DNA of 17,395 nucleotides from Candidatus Thalassarchaeaceae archaeon (GTDB lineage: Archaea > Thermoplasmatota > Poseidoniia > Poseidoniales > Thalassarchaeaceae), in the NCBI GenBank assembly GCA_030747885.1, contig JASLJW010000009.1:1-17395 (forward strand), written 5' to 3'. The notes beneath the pieces are model-generated. The model searched no databases, was not told the origin of the DNA, and was given only the letters and a program-made list of their open reading frames with translations. Positions 7,080 through 15,714 of this stretch are shown piece by piece (position 1 is the stretch's first letter; every line of letters begins with the position of its first letter). The position numbers and the translations under genes were made by a program.

Positions 7080-8308
7080 TGATTATTAAGCGCTAGAATA
7101 TACTCGCGGCAATAACCCAATGGAGCGGTATTTTGATTCGGAAGTCTATCAGAGATTTCCTCCGTAATTGTTCTCCAAAATTCCATTCCATCCGAACCCA
7201 TTTCTTTGATGTTCTTGAAACAAATTCGGGGGCTTGGGGGATAATCAACATCCCATTGTACCCAATCCAAAATCAAAGTAATTTTATTCCCACCTAGTTC
7301 CCATGTTGGATGGGTGAATTCAAACACCGGCTTACTTGTATCAGAAGATGGGAATAGAGCAGAGAATTCTGGTGCTTCACTGGTCCAAGTTTCTAATCGC
7401 AAAGGATGGTTCATGATACCCTCGAGACTTTCGTCATCGTATTCCCCCCATGCCATTGGATTGTCAAAGAAAGGATTGTGTATTTTCCACGCAAAATTAT
7501 GAACGATTGATGCTCGTTCACTCATGAAATCTATCACATCTAAGTCCATGTCGATTCCCTGCCTACCCATCACCAAATATGGGTGAGATGAACCATTTTG
7601 AAGAGGGTATAAATTCAATGAATTCAGGCGAAAACCTTGTTCTCTCCAAGTGAAAATAATAGTTGCTAATCTTTGCCAGTCAGGGACGGTTAAGCAAGCA
7701 ATTATTTTCCCATCAGAACTCAAAGAATCGATAATCCATTCAGGGATTTTCCAGTTTTGAGATTGCAGATCAGGAATAGTCTCCAAAGCATAGCAATTTG
7801 TAATTACATCGAATTTATCGCCTACTAATTCTTCGTGTTGATCAAGTACGTTTCCTGCTAGAAACTTCACATTTTCAATTTCTTGATTTTCTAATAACCT
7901 CTGATATTTATTTCGCCATCTTTTCGCCACTTCTATTGATTTCTCGGAGATATCTAATCCAGTGAATTCTGAGTTGGGGAACTGTGTCGCCCACCATAGG
8001 GTTTGGTGGCCTGTGCCACAGCCCAAATCAAGCACACGTTCCCCCCCGTCCATATTGTGACATATCCATGCACCTGAATCGACAATCCTAGGCCACATCA
8101 TGTCATTCGAATGTGAATGAACTGCACTTACTTCATCACCGGTGATATTGTCATACATCTCAGCAACAAAATCTAGTGGGGGCTTTCCGTTGACTTCTGC
8201 CATCAGATTGTAGGCATAAAACAAACTTTCAATCTTCTCCTCAGTAGGTTCTTCAACATCGGCCCAAAGTTCAGTGAGAAACTCAGCAAATTCGCTCTGT
8301 AGTGACAC
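7067..8308 (-). CDS. Class I SAM-dependent methyltransferase with long C-terminal extension
   Basis: The 413-residue protein contains a Rossmann-fold methyltransferase core. Motif I is VLDLGCGTGHQ (residues 92-102), and the ribose-binding acidic residue is Asp119 in GLDIS. Motif III-like GNVLD lies at 152-156, and FDVITNCYALE (166-176) occupies the motif IV position without the NPPY of DNA amino-methylases. The substrate is therefore more likely a small molecule, lipid or protein than DNA. About 65 residues precede the core, and some 200 Trp-rich residues follow it (from about 215) that match nothing I know. The start is a GTG at 8308 with no clear Shine-Dalgarno. It lies 84 bases downstream of the transporter gene on the same strand and could be a weakly linked last gene of that unit. 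It is convergent with the candidate nuclease gene, and membership in the restriction island is not supported. Confidence 0.85.
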   Translation of the reverse strand: MSLQSEFAEFLTELWADVEEPTEEKIESLFYAYNLMAEVNGKPPLDFVAEMYDNITGDEVSAVHSHSNDMMWPRIVDSGAWICHNMDGGERVLDLGCGTGHQTLWWATQFPNSEFTGLDISEKSIEVAKRWRNKYQRLLENQEIENVKFLAGNVLDQHEELVGDKFDVITNCYALETIPDLQSQNWKIPEWIIDSLSSDGKIIACLTVPDWQRLATIIFTWREQGFRLNSLNLYPLQNGSSHPYLVMGRQGIDMDLDVIDFMSERASIVHNFAWKIHNPFFDNPMAWGEYDDESLEGIMNHPLRLETWTSEAPEFSALFPSSDTSKPVFEFTHPTWELGGNKITLILDWVQWDVDYPPSPRICFKNIKEMGSDGMEFWRTITEEISDRLPNQNTAPLGYCREYILALNNHFSE

Positions 8309-8392
8309 GTTAACAATGACGCCATTACATACTCTTTGAAATAGGTATTCAACCCGTTGATTTCAGGTTTGACTTAGAGGATAGCCACTTAG

Positions 8393-10627
8393 TCATTCTT
8401 CGTTTGTTGGACCTGGGGGGCGTGCACCAGGGCCTTTACTAACCACTGAAGGAGCATTTTGGAAAGATAGTGTGGTTGCGAGAATTACGGAAAGTAGAAT
8501 ACTTGCTGTGAGCAATTGCCCCATGTTTCGTGCAGGTGGGAAGGCTGCGAAACTGACGAGAACAAACACAGAGAGTGAGGTCATTCCTGCTAACCAACGG
8601 GCTGAGTTGTCTCTTCTCGTTGGAGGGTGATCTGCACTTGCGTGTGAGAGATAGTCAGCTGCAAATCCCATACCAAGGAGAACCGCAGGAGCAGTTTCCA
8701 TTCCTCTTCCAGTCATGTATCCGGCCATGGCATCCACAGCTGCACCAACAGCAACAGCACCAATCGCAATTCTCAACCCCTTCGGGAATGATTTCAACAC
8801 CATGGATGATACAATCAATACCATGACTCCAGCAAGAAGAATCTGAACGATTCTAGACTCCTCGAATGTCTTTGCAACTTCTGCTCCAATAAACAGATCA
8901 CCTCCTACTTCACCAGTCAAGTTCAACGAACCCATGAGATATCTGACGTCCTCCCCAAACGCGAGTGCTGCATCTGAATCTCGACTATCAATTTGGATTT
9001 GGATGGCGACTCCTTTCGTCTCTCCATCGCGCATCAACCTCTGGTCAGTGATATCATTCGAAATGATTGCTTCATCGAACATCATATCGATTGTATCGAA
9101 TGAAGAGTTCAGGCCTAGAGGGATTCCCGTCACCAGTGGTTGACGAACCATCCCCGTATCCAACGAGATAACTGATGGGTGGAGTGATACTCTTTTCTGA
9201 AATTCCAAAACTTGCTGTGACTTGTCTGTATCGTCTCCTTCCACGTCAATAGTCACGTACAAGGTGGTACTAGATGCCAAGATGTAACGTGATTCAAGGT
9301 CCTCAATTTCTTTGAGTTCAGGAGTGTCTTCAGGGAGGAAACTCTCAACGCTCATGATTGCAACACCGCCAGGGGAAACCAAAACAAGAACTGCGAAGAG
9401 CGCCAACAACACAGACCATGATTTCTCTTCGATTTGTTCTGGGAAACGCATGGGTAAATCCAAACGAATATCCTCATCAGTTTCGCGTCTAGATAGGAAC
9501 AAATCCTCGAGGATAAAACGACTCACTGCCCAACTCAACAGGATACCTGTGGCCATGACTAATCCCAATGACTTCTGTATAAGAATTGGAGAAATGATTG
9601 CCAACATTACTGCAGCGATTGTCGTCATCATCGCAACAAAAAGCATCTGCCTTACCTCGTCCCTTGTTCTAGAAGAACGGCAATACCAGAATGCTCCATC
9701 CACAGCAACACCCATCACAATGGGCAATGCAATTCCATCAATGATGGAAAACTGATGCCCAGCAAGAGTCAGGATACTCACTGTGGACAGCATAACAACA
9801 CCAACTCCTGCAAGAGTGGCTGAAGCGATTACGAAATCTCGGAGTCCAAACCAAAGAAGAGCCAACAACAAGACGAAAGAAGGAACCATTACGGCACTCA
9901 AATCCTGCTCTGCAGTTTCCTTTGCAATACCAAACAGTAGGTTCACTCCTGCTGTACTAAACTGATAATCAGTTGATTGAGAAGCGTTCTCAGCCCATTC
10001 GAAAAGTGGATCCCAATCGGTGGGTTGAGTATGGCTCTCAAGGTGTAGGACCCATAGAATCTCATTTGACTCAGGAGGCAATATGACGGATGAACCCGAT
10101 AAATTAGGGCAAGCGATATTTGCTCTAGAATCGGATGGAAGGAGCATTAGTGTATCTTGGAATGCTTGCATCTGGTTATTCGTGGAATTCTCTGCACACC
10201 ATCCACCCTCAATTTCTGGTTGCAAGAGTTCTCCCCATCGAGTGGCATTCTGAAGGCTCCTTCCTGAATCATTGAAAGCATTAGACCAAGAGGAATAAGG
10301 AGATTGGAGGTCAACAATCCAAACATCGGTGCTTGTCCATGCATACTGTGAAGATTGATTGTTGAGAAGTTCATTCTCAATGAAAATCAATTCCTGTACC
10401 CTAGTAAGATTGCTCGATAATTGGCCACCTTCATCGTGACTGATTCGAACAACAAGGTCTGAATATTTCCAACTCGAACGTTCTGAGTTGATCCGTTCCT
10501 TTGCTTCGTCTTGAAACATCAAGTCTGTGGAAAGGGAAGGGTCCACCGGGTCAATCACTGCTATTGCACTAAGTATCAGCAGGACAACGATGAAACCAAA
10601 ACGAAAACGAACAGGTTCAGATTTCAT
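8393..10627 (-). CDS. RND/MMPL-type membrane transporter with duplicated halves
   Basis: RND-superfamily proteins move lipids, hydrophobic compounds or other cargo, usually driven by ion flux. Numbering is from the upstream ATG at 10636 (747 residues). One helix lies at about 12-28, then an outer domain at about 30-245, and five helices at about 248-375. A seventh helix lies at about 408-428, a second outer domain at about 430-595, and helices at about 597-615, 622-640, 648-666, 682-700 and 706-725. This is the RND duplication of one helix, loop and five helices. Each half has an acidic residue in the expected central helix: Asp313 in GVAVDGAFW and Asp661 in GFAADYLSH. The ATG at 10627 is preferred because it overlaps the upstream stop as ATGA; the ATG at 10636 is the alternative. 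The halves and length resemble archaeal MMPL-like exporters more than AcrB. The cargo is unknown. The end is Pro/Gly-rich (PGARPPGPTNEE). Confidence 0.85.
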   Translation of the reverse strand: MKSEPVRFRFGFIVVLLILSAIAVIDPVDPSLSTDLMFQDEAKERINSERSSWKYSDLVVRISHDEGGQLSSNLTRVQELIFIENELLNNQSSQYAWTSTDVWIVDLQSPYSSWSNAFNDSGRSLQNATRWGELLQPEIEGGWCAENSTNNQMQAFQDTLMLLPSDSRANIACPNLSGSSVILPPESNEILWVLHLESHTQPTDWDPLFEWAENASQSTDYQFSTAGVNLLFGIAKETAEQDLSAVMVPSFVLLLALLWFGLRDFVIASATLAGVGVVMLSTVSILTLAGHQFSIIDGIALPIVMGVAVDGAFWYCRSSRTRDEVRQMLFVAMMTTIAAVMLAIISPILIQKSLGLVMATGILLSWAVSRFILEDLFLSRRETDEDIRLDLPMRFPEQIEEKSWSVLLALFAVLVLVSPGGVAIMSVESFLPEDTPELKEIEDLESRYILASSTTLYVTIDVEGDDTDKSQQVLEFQKRVSLHPSVISLDTGMVRQPLVTGIPLGLNSSFDTIDMMFDEAIISNDITDQRLMRDGETKGVAIQIQIDSRDSDAALAFGEDVRYLMGSLNLTGEVGGDLFIGAEVAKTFEESRIVQILLAGVMVLIVSSMVLKSFPKGLRIAIGAVAVGAAVDAMAGYMTGRGMETAPAVLLGMGFAADYLSHASADHPPTRRDNSARWLAGMTSLSVFVLVSFAAFPPARNMGQLLTASILLSVILATTLSFQNAPSVVSKGPGARPPGPTNEE

Positions 10628-13600
10628 TCGTTCCATTCATTCCATGTTCCGGTATTTGGATCACGCCACCACCAGCTTCCACTACCATCTGGATACTCAA
10701 CTACCTCGTATCCGTCACGCATGGATCCTCTGACCGTTGGGGAAGGCTTGCCTCCACCTGGTGCAGATGATGGAGGTTCACTCCAAGATGATTCAGCAGC
10801 ATAATCAATGGCTTCAGGCATATCGCTATCTCCAGATCTAGATAGGAACATAATCGCACCCACAACGCCAATGATGACAAAGACGAGGATTCCAATAGCT
10901 GCTCCAGCAACCATGGCATTGATGCCTTCAGAATCAGCATTGTCTCCGATTCCATCGCCATCACTGTCTGCAGATTCGGTTGGATCGTCAGGGAATACGT
11001 CGGAATTGTCTCCAACTCCATCTCCATCTGAATCCACAGATTCAGAAGAATCCGTTGGGAATGCATCTTCTGAATCGAGTATGCCATCGCCATCACTATC
11101 GGCAGGAAGTTCCTCTCCACCTTCTAGGTCCGTTCCAGTATCGGTCACAATTAGGATCAACGATGTTGGAACATACATCCCACCAGAAACACGGAATTGT
11201 AGAGTTCCAGCAATTATCTCAAAGTCTGCCTTACCTTCTGCATCCGTTAATTCGCTTGCAACAATTGTCTCACCATTCATCAAGGTGACTGACATGCCCT
11301 CTACTGGTTGGGAAGATTCTTTCTCAACAACCAAGATTTGAACAGTGTCTCCAGGCTTTGGATTTGCTGGACTGAATGAAACTGTTACACTCTGAATTTC
11401 AGGAGGGTCTGGGTTAGGTACGGCAGTTTGTGTACCAATAGCAGAAGTGATTGTTGCATCACTACCTGTTCCAACCTGAGCGATACTCAAGACAGTGTAA
11501 TCGTCAATTGGACTTGAGAGCAATGGAAGTCGAAGGTCAGCACTGCTTCCTTCACCCCATGCAATTGAATTCATGTCCGCAAGGAGATTCTGGAACAGTT
11601 CAAGTCCCTCTTCATCAGATAGACCATACTTAGTTTCTGTATCTGGACAAACTGTATTGAATCCATCCAGGGGGGCATCTGCTTCGAAGGTATGTTCACA
11701 TGCAATTTCGCGTTCTTGTGCAGCCCAAGATAGAACTCCTTCCTTGACCATATCGTATACCAAATCAGAGATTGTAGGCACATCCACCAAGGCTGGATCT
11801 GTACCTTTCTGAGGTGCAGCAATCGCTAGAATTCGTTCCGCTGAACTATCAGTTAGTGCAATGTTTGTGGTCTGTCCAGGGCCCAAATCTCCAGTTAGAG
11901 TAAGATCCTCTGGTGATGCAAGGATGAAACCAGCATGTATTGCACGAGGCCAAATCTCTCCATCCTTGAGGACCATCATAGCGAATGCTGACATGGTAGG
12001 TAAACGGAATTCTTGGGACCTCGATGTATCTCCTTCTTGGAAATCCAATTCAAAGGATGAGGATTCACCCCATGAATCATTGGAAATGTCTGGGAAGAAT
12101 TCACCGAAATTCGCTGCACCTATTGCAAACAAAACCGTGAACTCGCCCTCTTCATCGTAAGCATCACTCGGCATAATCGGACTGATTGTGATGGTATGCA
12201 ACTGACCAGGTTCCTTGTCCACAGTATAGATCGGGAAATCGGAGAAGTCTGCAACGTGAGTCATGCCACCAACTCCAATACTACCATTCGTTGTAACTGA
12301 GTAACTTGCACCGATTCCGGTAAGCGTTTCAGTGGCTCCATGAGGAACCTTTGCCTGAACAACCTGAAGGTATGCACCAGGCATGCTTGGACTGAATGTA
12401 GTCTGATACTGTCCATTCACATCTGTGACTCCTTCGACTGTAGTAAATACCTCAAATGGCCCATCCGTGAAGAACGAATCAATCAATTCAGGAGTGGGTT
12501 CGATATCAAGTTCTGAATCCTCTTCTTCGATGGTAAAGCAATTGTCGCCTTCGTTTTCTTCTGAGATTTGATCAACGACGTTGTCATCCATGTCTAACAA
12601 ATCAACATGGATACAATAGTATCCAGGATCAATTTCTTCCGGATGGAATTCGAATTCAGTGCGCATATCATCTGGTAAGACATCATCATCCACCTGGTCA
12701 ATCGAAGTGTATGGTGGACCAGTTTCTTCACCATCAACAATCATGATAACAACATTGTAATCATCATCATCACCGGACCAATAACCAGTATAATGGACAC
12801 TTCCAGAGATTTCAATATCATCATCATCATCAGTATGAGTGGCGTAGAGCTCCAAGAAGTCGATTTGTCGCTTCAATGCATCTGAAAAGGATCTTTCATG
12901 ACTTTCATCGGTGACTTGAGTGGCATCAAAGGAGGCTTCATCGCCACAACCCTCTGCTGTGGAATCATCGAATTCGTACTGAAGTAGAGTTCCTTCGCCA
13001 CTCCATTCTCTCACTCCAAAAGGCCTTTCGCCAAGATCAACAGTAGTATAGCCCCACTCCTCCATCAGGACATAATCGTTGAAGATTTCATTTTGATCTC
13101 CATCCCAAATGTCAATATCAAACATGTAACAGTATTCATCTGTTCCATCATCATCTTCATCTCTAACTCCATCACCATTCATTGAAAGGATCAGAGTATC
13201 TGTAGAATCAAGATTATCTTCTGCATCAGGTTGCTCATCCGAAGCATCTTCACAATCGTCGTAACCATCGTTCAAGTCAGCTGCGGAAACAGAATCCAAT
13301 CCGTCTTCGCATTCATACAACGTTTCAGAACTTAGGTAGAAATATTCGAGCCATAGGACTCCTTCATCAGATTCATCATCACAGTCAAAATTATCATTGT
13401 TTAATTCATCAAACCGGATTCCTTGCCAACCATTATCGCAAGGGTAGTAGGTATCGTAGGCAGTTTCATCCGACCAGTCTCCACAGTCGTCCCATCCGTC
13501 ATTGATTTTGTATTGTTCATAGGGAGAAATCTCCATTCCATTATCACAATAGAACGTACCGTCATCATCATCATATTCGTCATCATCATCATCATCATCA

Positions 13601-15681
13601 TCGCCCCCTAACAAAGCATCAAGGCCATTGTCGACTAAGAAGTCCAATGCAGCTTGTGGAGATGCACGTAGAATTGCGACCTCAACATCAGCACCCTCTA
13701 CAGGACCAATTCCATTGTACACCTGAGCGTTGACTGTGATATCGTCACCCATCAAAACAGTCTGAGGAGATTCAACTAGAACTCCCACTGCTGAAACCAC
13801 GAAGAGTTCATCATTGCTTTCAATTGCCATTTGAGCAATCATTGGCTGAGATAGCAATTGCATGCTCAAACTGAACTCGTCATTATCATCAGATAAGATG
13901 CCGTCATCAGTTAACTCCGAGAAAATATCATCAAATTCCCACATTTGATCTCTAAAGACTGGAATTTCTAAGACACCGACATAACGTTCCCAATCGTACC
14001 AAGTGGTGCCCTCTACGTACTCAAGTTTGACTGTATATCTTTCTTGACCATTGGATTCTGTGACTCCATAACGAACGTAAGATGGGTGATTCCCATCTGA
14101 GTCTTTAATTTCAAGTTCGATACCAATTTGTGTCGTGTACATGTTGTGTTCAAAAGTCATGAAATCAGACATTGAATCGTAAGATGGATGGTGTGTTGAA
14201 TTTTCCCAGTCGTAATAGCTGTGATAATCCCTATCTAATTCGCCTCCACTAAAATGACCCATCCATTCTCCAAAATTCTCGAGAACTTCGCCAGTTTGCT
14301 CCCAAGCAGGATTCTCAAGAGCATCAAAAACATGTCCAACAATATCCTCAGGCAATGTATTGAACTCGTTGAATGCAGTGTTCACATACGGTGAATCAGA
14401 ACTCATCTTGGCAGTCCAAGCCTGACCTTCCGCAGTTTCCAAGAGTTTCTCGTATTGCCAAGTTATGCGGTCTGGAACTTCATCGCCATCTGTATCAATA
14501 ATGTCGGTCTCCTCCAGTTTGTCAGCCATCTCTGCAAATCGGATAATGAAACGCTGGAATGGAGTCATGTTTTCGAAATCCTCATCCAATAGTGGTCCGA
14601 TAAATGCACCAAGACCATCTGCAACTGCAGTTGCATGATCTGAGATAGATAGAACAGCAATATTTCGCATCAATGTCTGGATAGCCTCAAATTGACGTTG
14701 ATTGTTTGCAAGATTATCCAATGCGGTTGTGATATTGTTCCATTCACCAGTTGCAGTCATGGCATCATAAGCGGCCTCAAAGTCACCAGTGCCCTCGAAT
14801 CGAGTGAAATTCTCAATTAAATCGAATTCAGCGATGTATGGGGGAATATCTTCGAAATCTCCCAATGTACGTGGAATAGGGAAATCATCAAGATACAGTA
14901 AAACAGCAACGTGGAAAGCAATTGATGCGGCAGCATCATCTGAATCCAGGAAATTCATTAATTCTTCCAAGAATGCTGCTCCTTCCGACATGTCATATTG
15001 GTTGTATCCAGCATCAATCATGTCTTCCCACAAAGCCTGACTTCCCAGTGCTCCTGAACCACGGCAAGCATCGTCAACAAACTGTGTCCAACCACCATTG
15101 TTCATCACTACGGATTGAAGGGTAGTGAATTCTCCAGCAATCTCTTCAGTAGGGTTAGCGACATCCCAGGTATCATCAATGCTCTGTAAAACAGTAGCAA
15201 CTTGGTCACCAAATAACTCTCTCAATTGCATTACATCATCAGTTACTCTCAAATTTCCACTCTGTGCAGAAATACTGGCAGCGTAAACACCACCACTAGC
15301 TGTAACTGGAATTGTGTAGATTCCCTTCCAAACAGTTGCTGAAGAATCAAATTCGTCAACTCCATGACTTTGAAGAGCAATTGTATCAACAACAACTGGT
15401 GGATGTGCTGCCGATGTTCCACTGAAACTATCCAAAGGATCTACATCTGGAAAGTGAAGAATATCCGCAGTCACAAGAGTATCTGAACCTCCACCACGAA
15501 CCTTTGCTAGAACAGAAACATCGGTGCCTACAGTAGCGAATTTAGTGGTAACAAAACCATCTACTTGAAGGATTTCTGAACCATCTGAAGAAGTGTCATT
15601 CGGTGAGACAATTAACCCTGAAACGGGTGCAGCGATCATTAGAAGAACTAGTAAAATCGGGAGACGGTGTCCTGCTCTCAT
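10624..15681 (-). CDS. Giant membrane-anchored cell-surface protein with LDLa-like and thrombospondin type 3 calcium repeats
   Basis: This 1685-residue protein should be exported and anchored by its C-terminus. A signal peptide (about 1-22, ending APVSG) is followed by Ig-like beta regions (about 40-145) and a largely helical, Asp/Glu-rich segment (about 150-480) that includes one Ca-loop-like DTDGDEVPD. An Ig-like half-domain (about 632-672) is followed by a poly-Asp tract (694-707), three LDLa-like repeats (710-816) and more acidic segments. A beta region resumes near 1073, an Ig/carboxypeptidase-regulatory-like domain lies at about 1428-1512, and three thrombospondin type 3 repeats lie at 1528-1583. 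A transmembrane helix (about 1590-1613) and a cytoplasmic tail ending WWWRDPNTGTWNEWNE close the protein. The ATG at 15681 has GGTGA six bases upstream. It lies 33 bases after the 353-residue gene and overlaps the RND gene. The role is unknown; calcium-stabilised adhesion, envelope structure or cargo binding for the RND partner are inferences. Confidence 0.88.
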   Translation of the reverse strand: MRAGHRLPILLVLLMIAAPVSGLIVSPNDTSSDGSEILQVDGFVTTKFATVGTDVSVLAKVRGGGSDTLVTADILHFPDVDPLDSFSGTSAAHPPVVVDTIALQSHGVDEFDSSATVWKGIYTIPVTASGGVYAASISAQSGNLRVTDDVMQLRELFGDQVATVLQSIDDTWDVANPTEEIAGEFTTLQSVVMNNGGWTQFVDDACRGSGALGSQALWEDMIDAGYNQYDMSEGAAFLEELMNFLDSDDAAASIAFHVAVLLYLDDFPIPRTLGDFEDIPPYIAEFDLIENFTRFEGTGDFEAAYDAMTATGEWNNITTALDNLANNQRQFEAIQTLMRNIAVLSISDHATAVADGLGAFIGPLLDEDFENMTPFQRFIIRFAEMADKLEETDIIDTDGDEVPDRITWQYEKLLETAEGQAWTAKMSSDSPYVNTAFNEFNTLPEDIVGHVFDALENPAWEQTGEVLENFGEWMGHFSGGELDRDYHSYYDWENSTHHPSYDSMSDFMTFEHNMYTTQIGIELEIKDSDGNHPSYVRYGVTESNGQERYTVKLEYVEGTTWYDWERYVGVLEIPVFRDQMWEFDDIFSELTDDGILSDDNDEFSLSMQLLSQPMIAQMAIESNDELFVVSAVGVLVESPQTVLMGDDITVNAQVYNGIGPVEGADVEVAILRASPQAALDFLVDNGLDALLGGDDDDDDDDEYDDDDGTFYCDNGMEISPYEQYKINDGWDDCGDWSDETAYDTYYPCDNGWQGIRFDELNNDNFDCDDESDEGVLWLEYFYLSSETLYECEDGLDSVSAADLNDGYDDCEDASDEQPDAEDNLDSTDTLILSMNGDGVRDEDDDGTDEYCYMFDIDIWDGDQNEIFNDYVLMEEWGYTTVDLGERPFGVREWSGEGTLLQYEFDDSTAEGCGDEASFDATQVTDESHERSFSDALKRQIDFLELYATHTDDDDDIEISGSVHYTGYWSGDDDDYNVVIMIVDGEETGPPYTSIDQVDDDVLPDDMRTEFEFHPEEIDPGYYCIHVDLLDMDDNVVDQISEENEGDNCFTIEEEDSELDIEPTPELIDSFFTDGPFEVFTTVEGVTDVNGQYQTTFSPSMPGAYLQVVQAKVPHGATETLTGIGASYSVTTNGSIGVGGMTHVADFSDFPIYTVDKEPGQLHTITISPIMPSDAYDEEGEFTVLFAIGAANFGEFFPDISNDSWGESSSFELDFQEGDTSRSQEFRLPTMSAFAMMVLKDGEIWPRAIHAGFILASPEDLTLTGDLGPGQTTNIALTDSSAERILAIAAPQKGTDPALVDVPTISDLVYDMVKEGVLSWAAQEREIACEHTFEADAPLDGFNTVCPDTETKYGLSDEEGLELFQNLLADMNSIAWGEGSSADLRLPLLSSPIDDYTVLSIAQVGTGSDATITSAIGTQTAVPNPDPPEIQSVTVSFSPANPKPGDTVQILVVEKESSQPVEGMSVTLMNGETIVASELTDAEGKADFEIIAGTLQFRVSGGMYVPTSLILIVTDTGTDLEGGEELPADSDGDGILDSEDAFPTDSSESVDSDGDGVGDNSDVFPDDPTESADSDGDGIGDNADSEGINAMVAGAAIGILVFVIIGVVGAIMFLSRSGDSDMPEAIDYAAESSWSEPPSSAPGGGKPSPTVRGSMRDGYEVVEYPDGSGSWWWRDPNTGTWNEWNE
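10933..11100 (-). repeat. Three thrombospondin type 3 calcium-binding repeats
   Basis: Residues 1528-1583 of the giant surface protein hold three copies of a roughly 22-residue unit beginning DSDGDGxxD. The first two continue to an FPxD-type spacer; the third is shortened to DNADSEG just before the membrane helix. The alternating Asp/Asn pattern is the calcium-binding signature of these repeats. The location next to the membrane suggests a rigid calcium-dependent stalk. Confidence 0.8.
13234..13554 (-). repeat. Three cysteine-poor LDL-receptor class A-like repeats
   Basis: Residues 710-740, 747-774 and 789-816 of the giant surface protein share the plan aromatic-x-C-x-(D/N)-G, about 13 residues, (L/I)N(D/N)-(G/N)-(W/F/Y)-D-(D)-C-x-D-x-SDE. 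The end is the calcium-cage signature of LDL receptor class A modules (DC-x-D-x-SDE). Only the first and the SDE-proximal cysteines remain, so each repeat could form one disulfide instead of three. Similarity by descent from LDLa is not established. Confidence 0.6.
13562..13602 (-). repeat. GAT/GAC trinucleotide tract encoding a poly-Asp run
   Basis: On the plus strand this stretch is almost pure TCA/ATC trinucleotide, interrupted once around 13575-13580. It encodes eight Asp, Glu-Tyr, then four Asp (residues 694-707) directly before the LDLa-like repeats. Shorter Asp runs recur at residues 951-955 and 971-974. Such tracts can change length by slippage without breaking the frame, and may bind calcium. 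Confidence 0.8.
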
Positions 15682-15714
15682 AGTTCTTCACCATGGCAGA
15701 TGGTATTTGGTAGT

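Noticed and set aside
9312..9755. 147-codon plus-strand frame antisense to the RND gene.
   Set aside because: It lies wholly inside the transporter gene, which has clear membrane and RND features; the composition is that of a reverse-frame shadow.
10933..11100. Regular spacing of similar DNA segments considered as a CRISPR-like array.
   Set aside because: The periodicity is explained by the DSDGDG protein repeats; there are no identical direct repeats with unique spacers and no cas genes.
13401..13611. Met-rich or Ile-rich frames across the trinucleotide tract.
   Set aside because: They are frame-shifted readings of the GAT repeat inside the giant surface protein, not genes.
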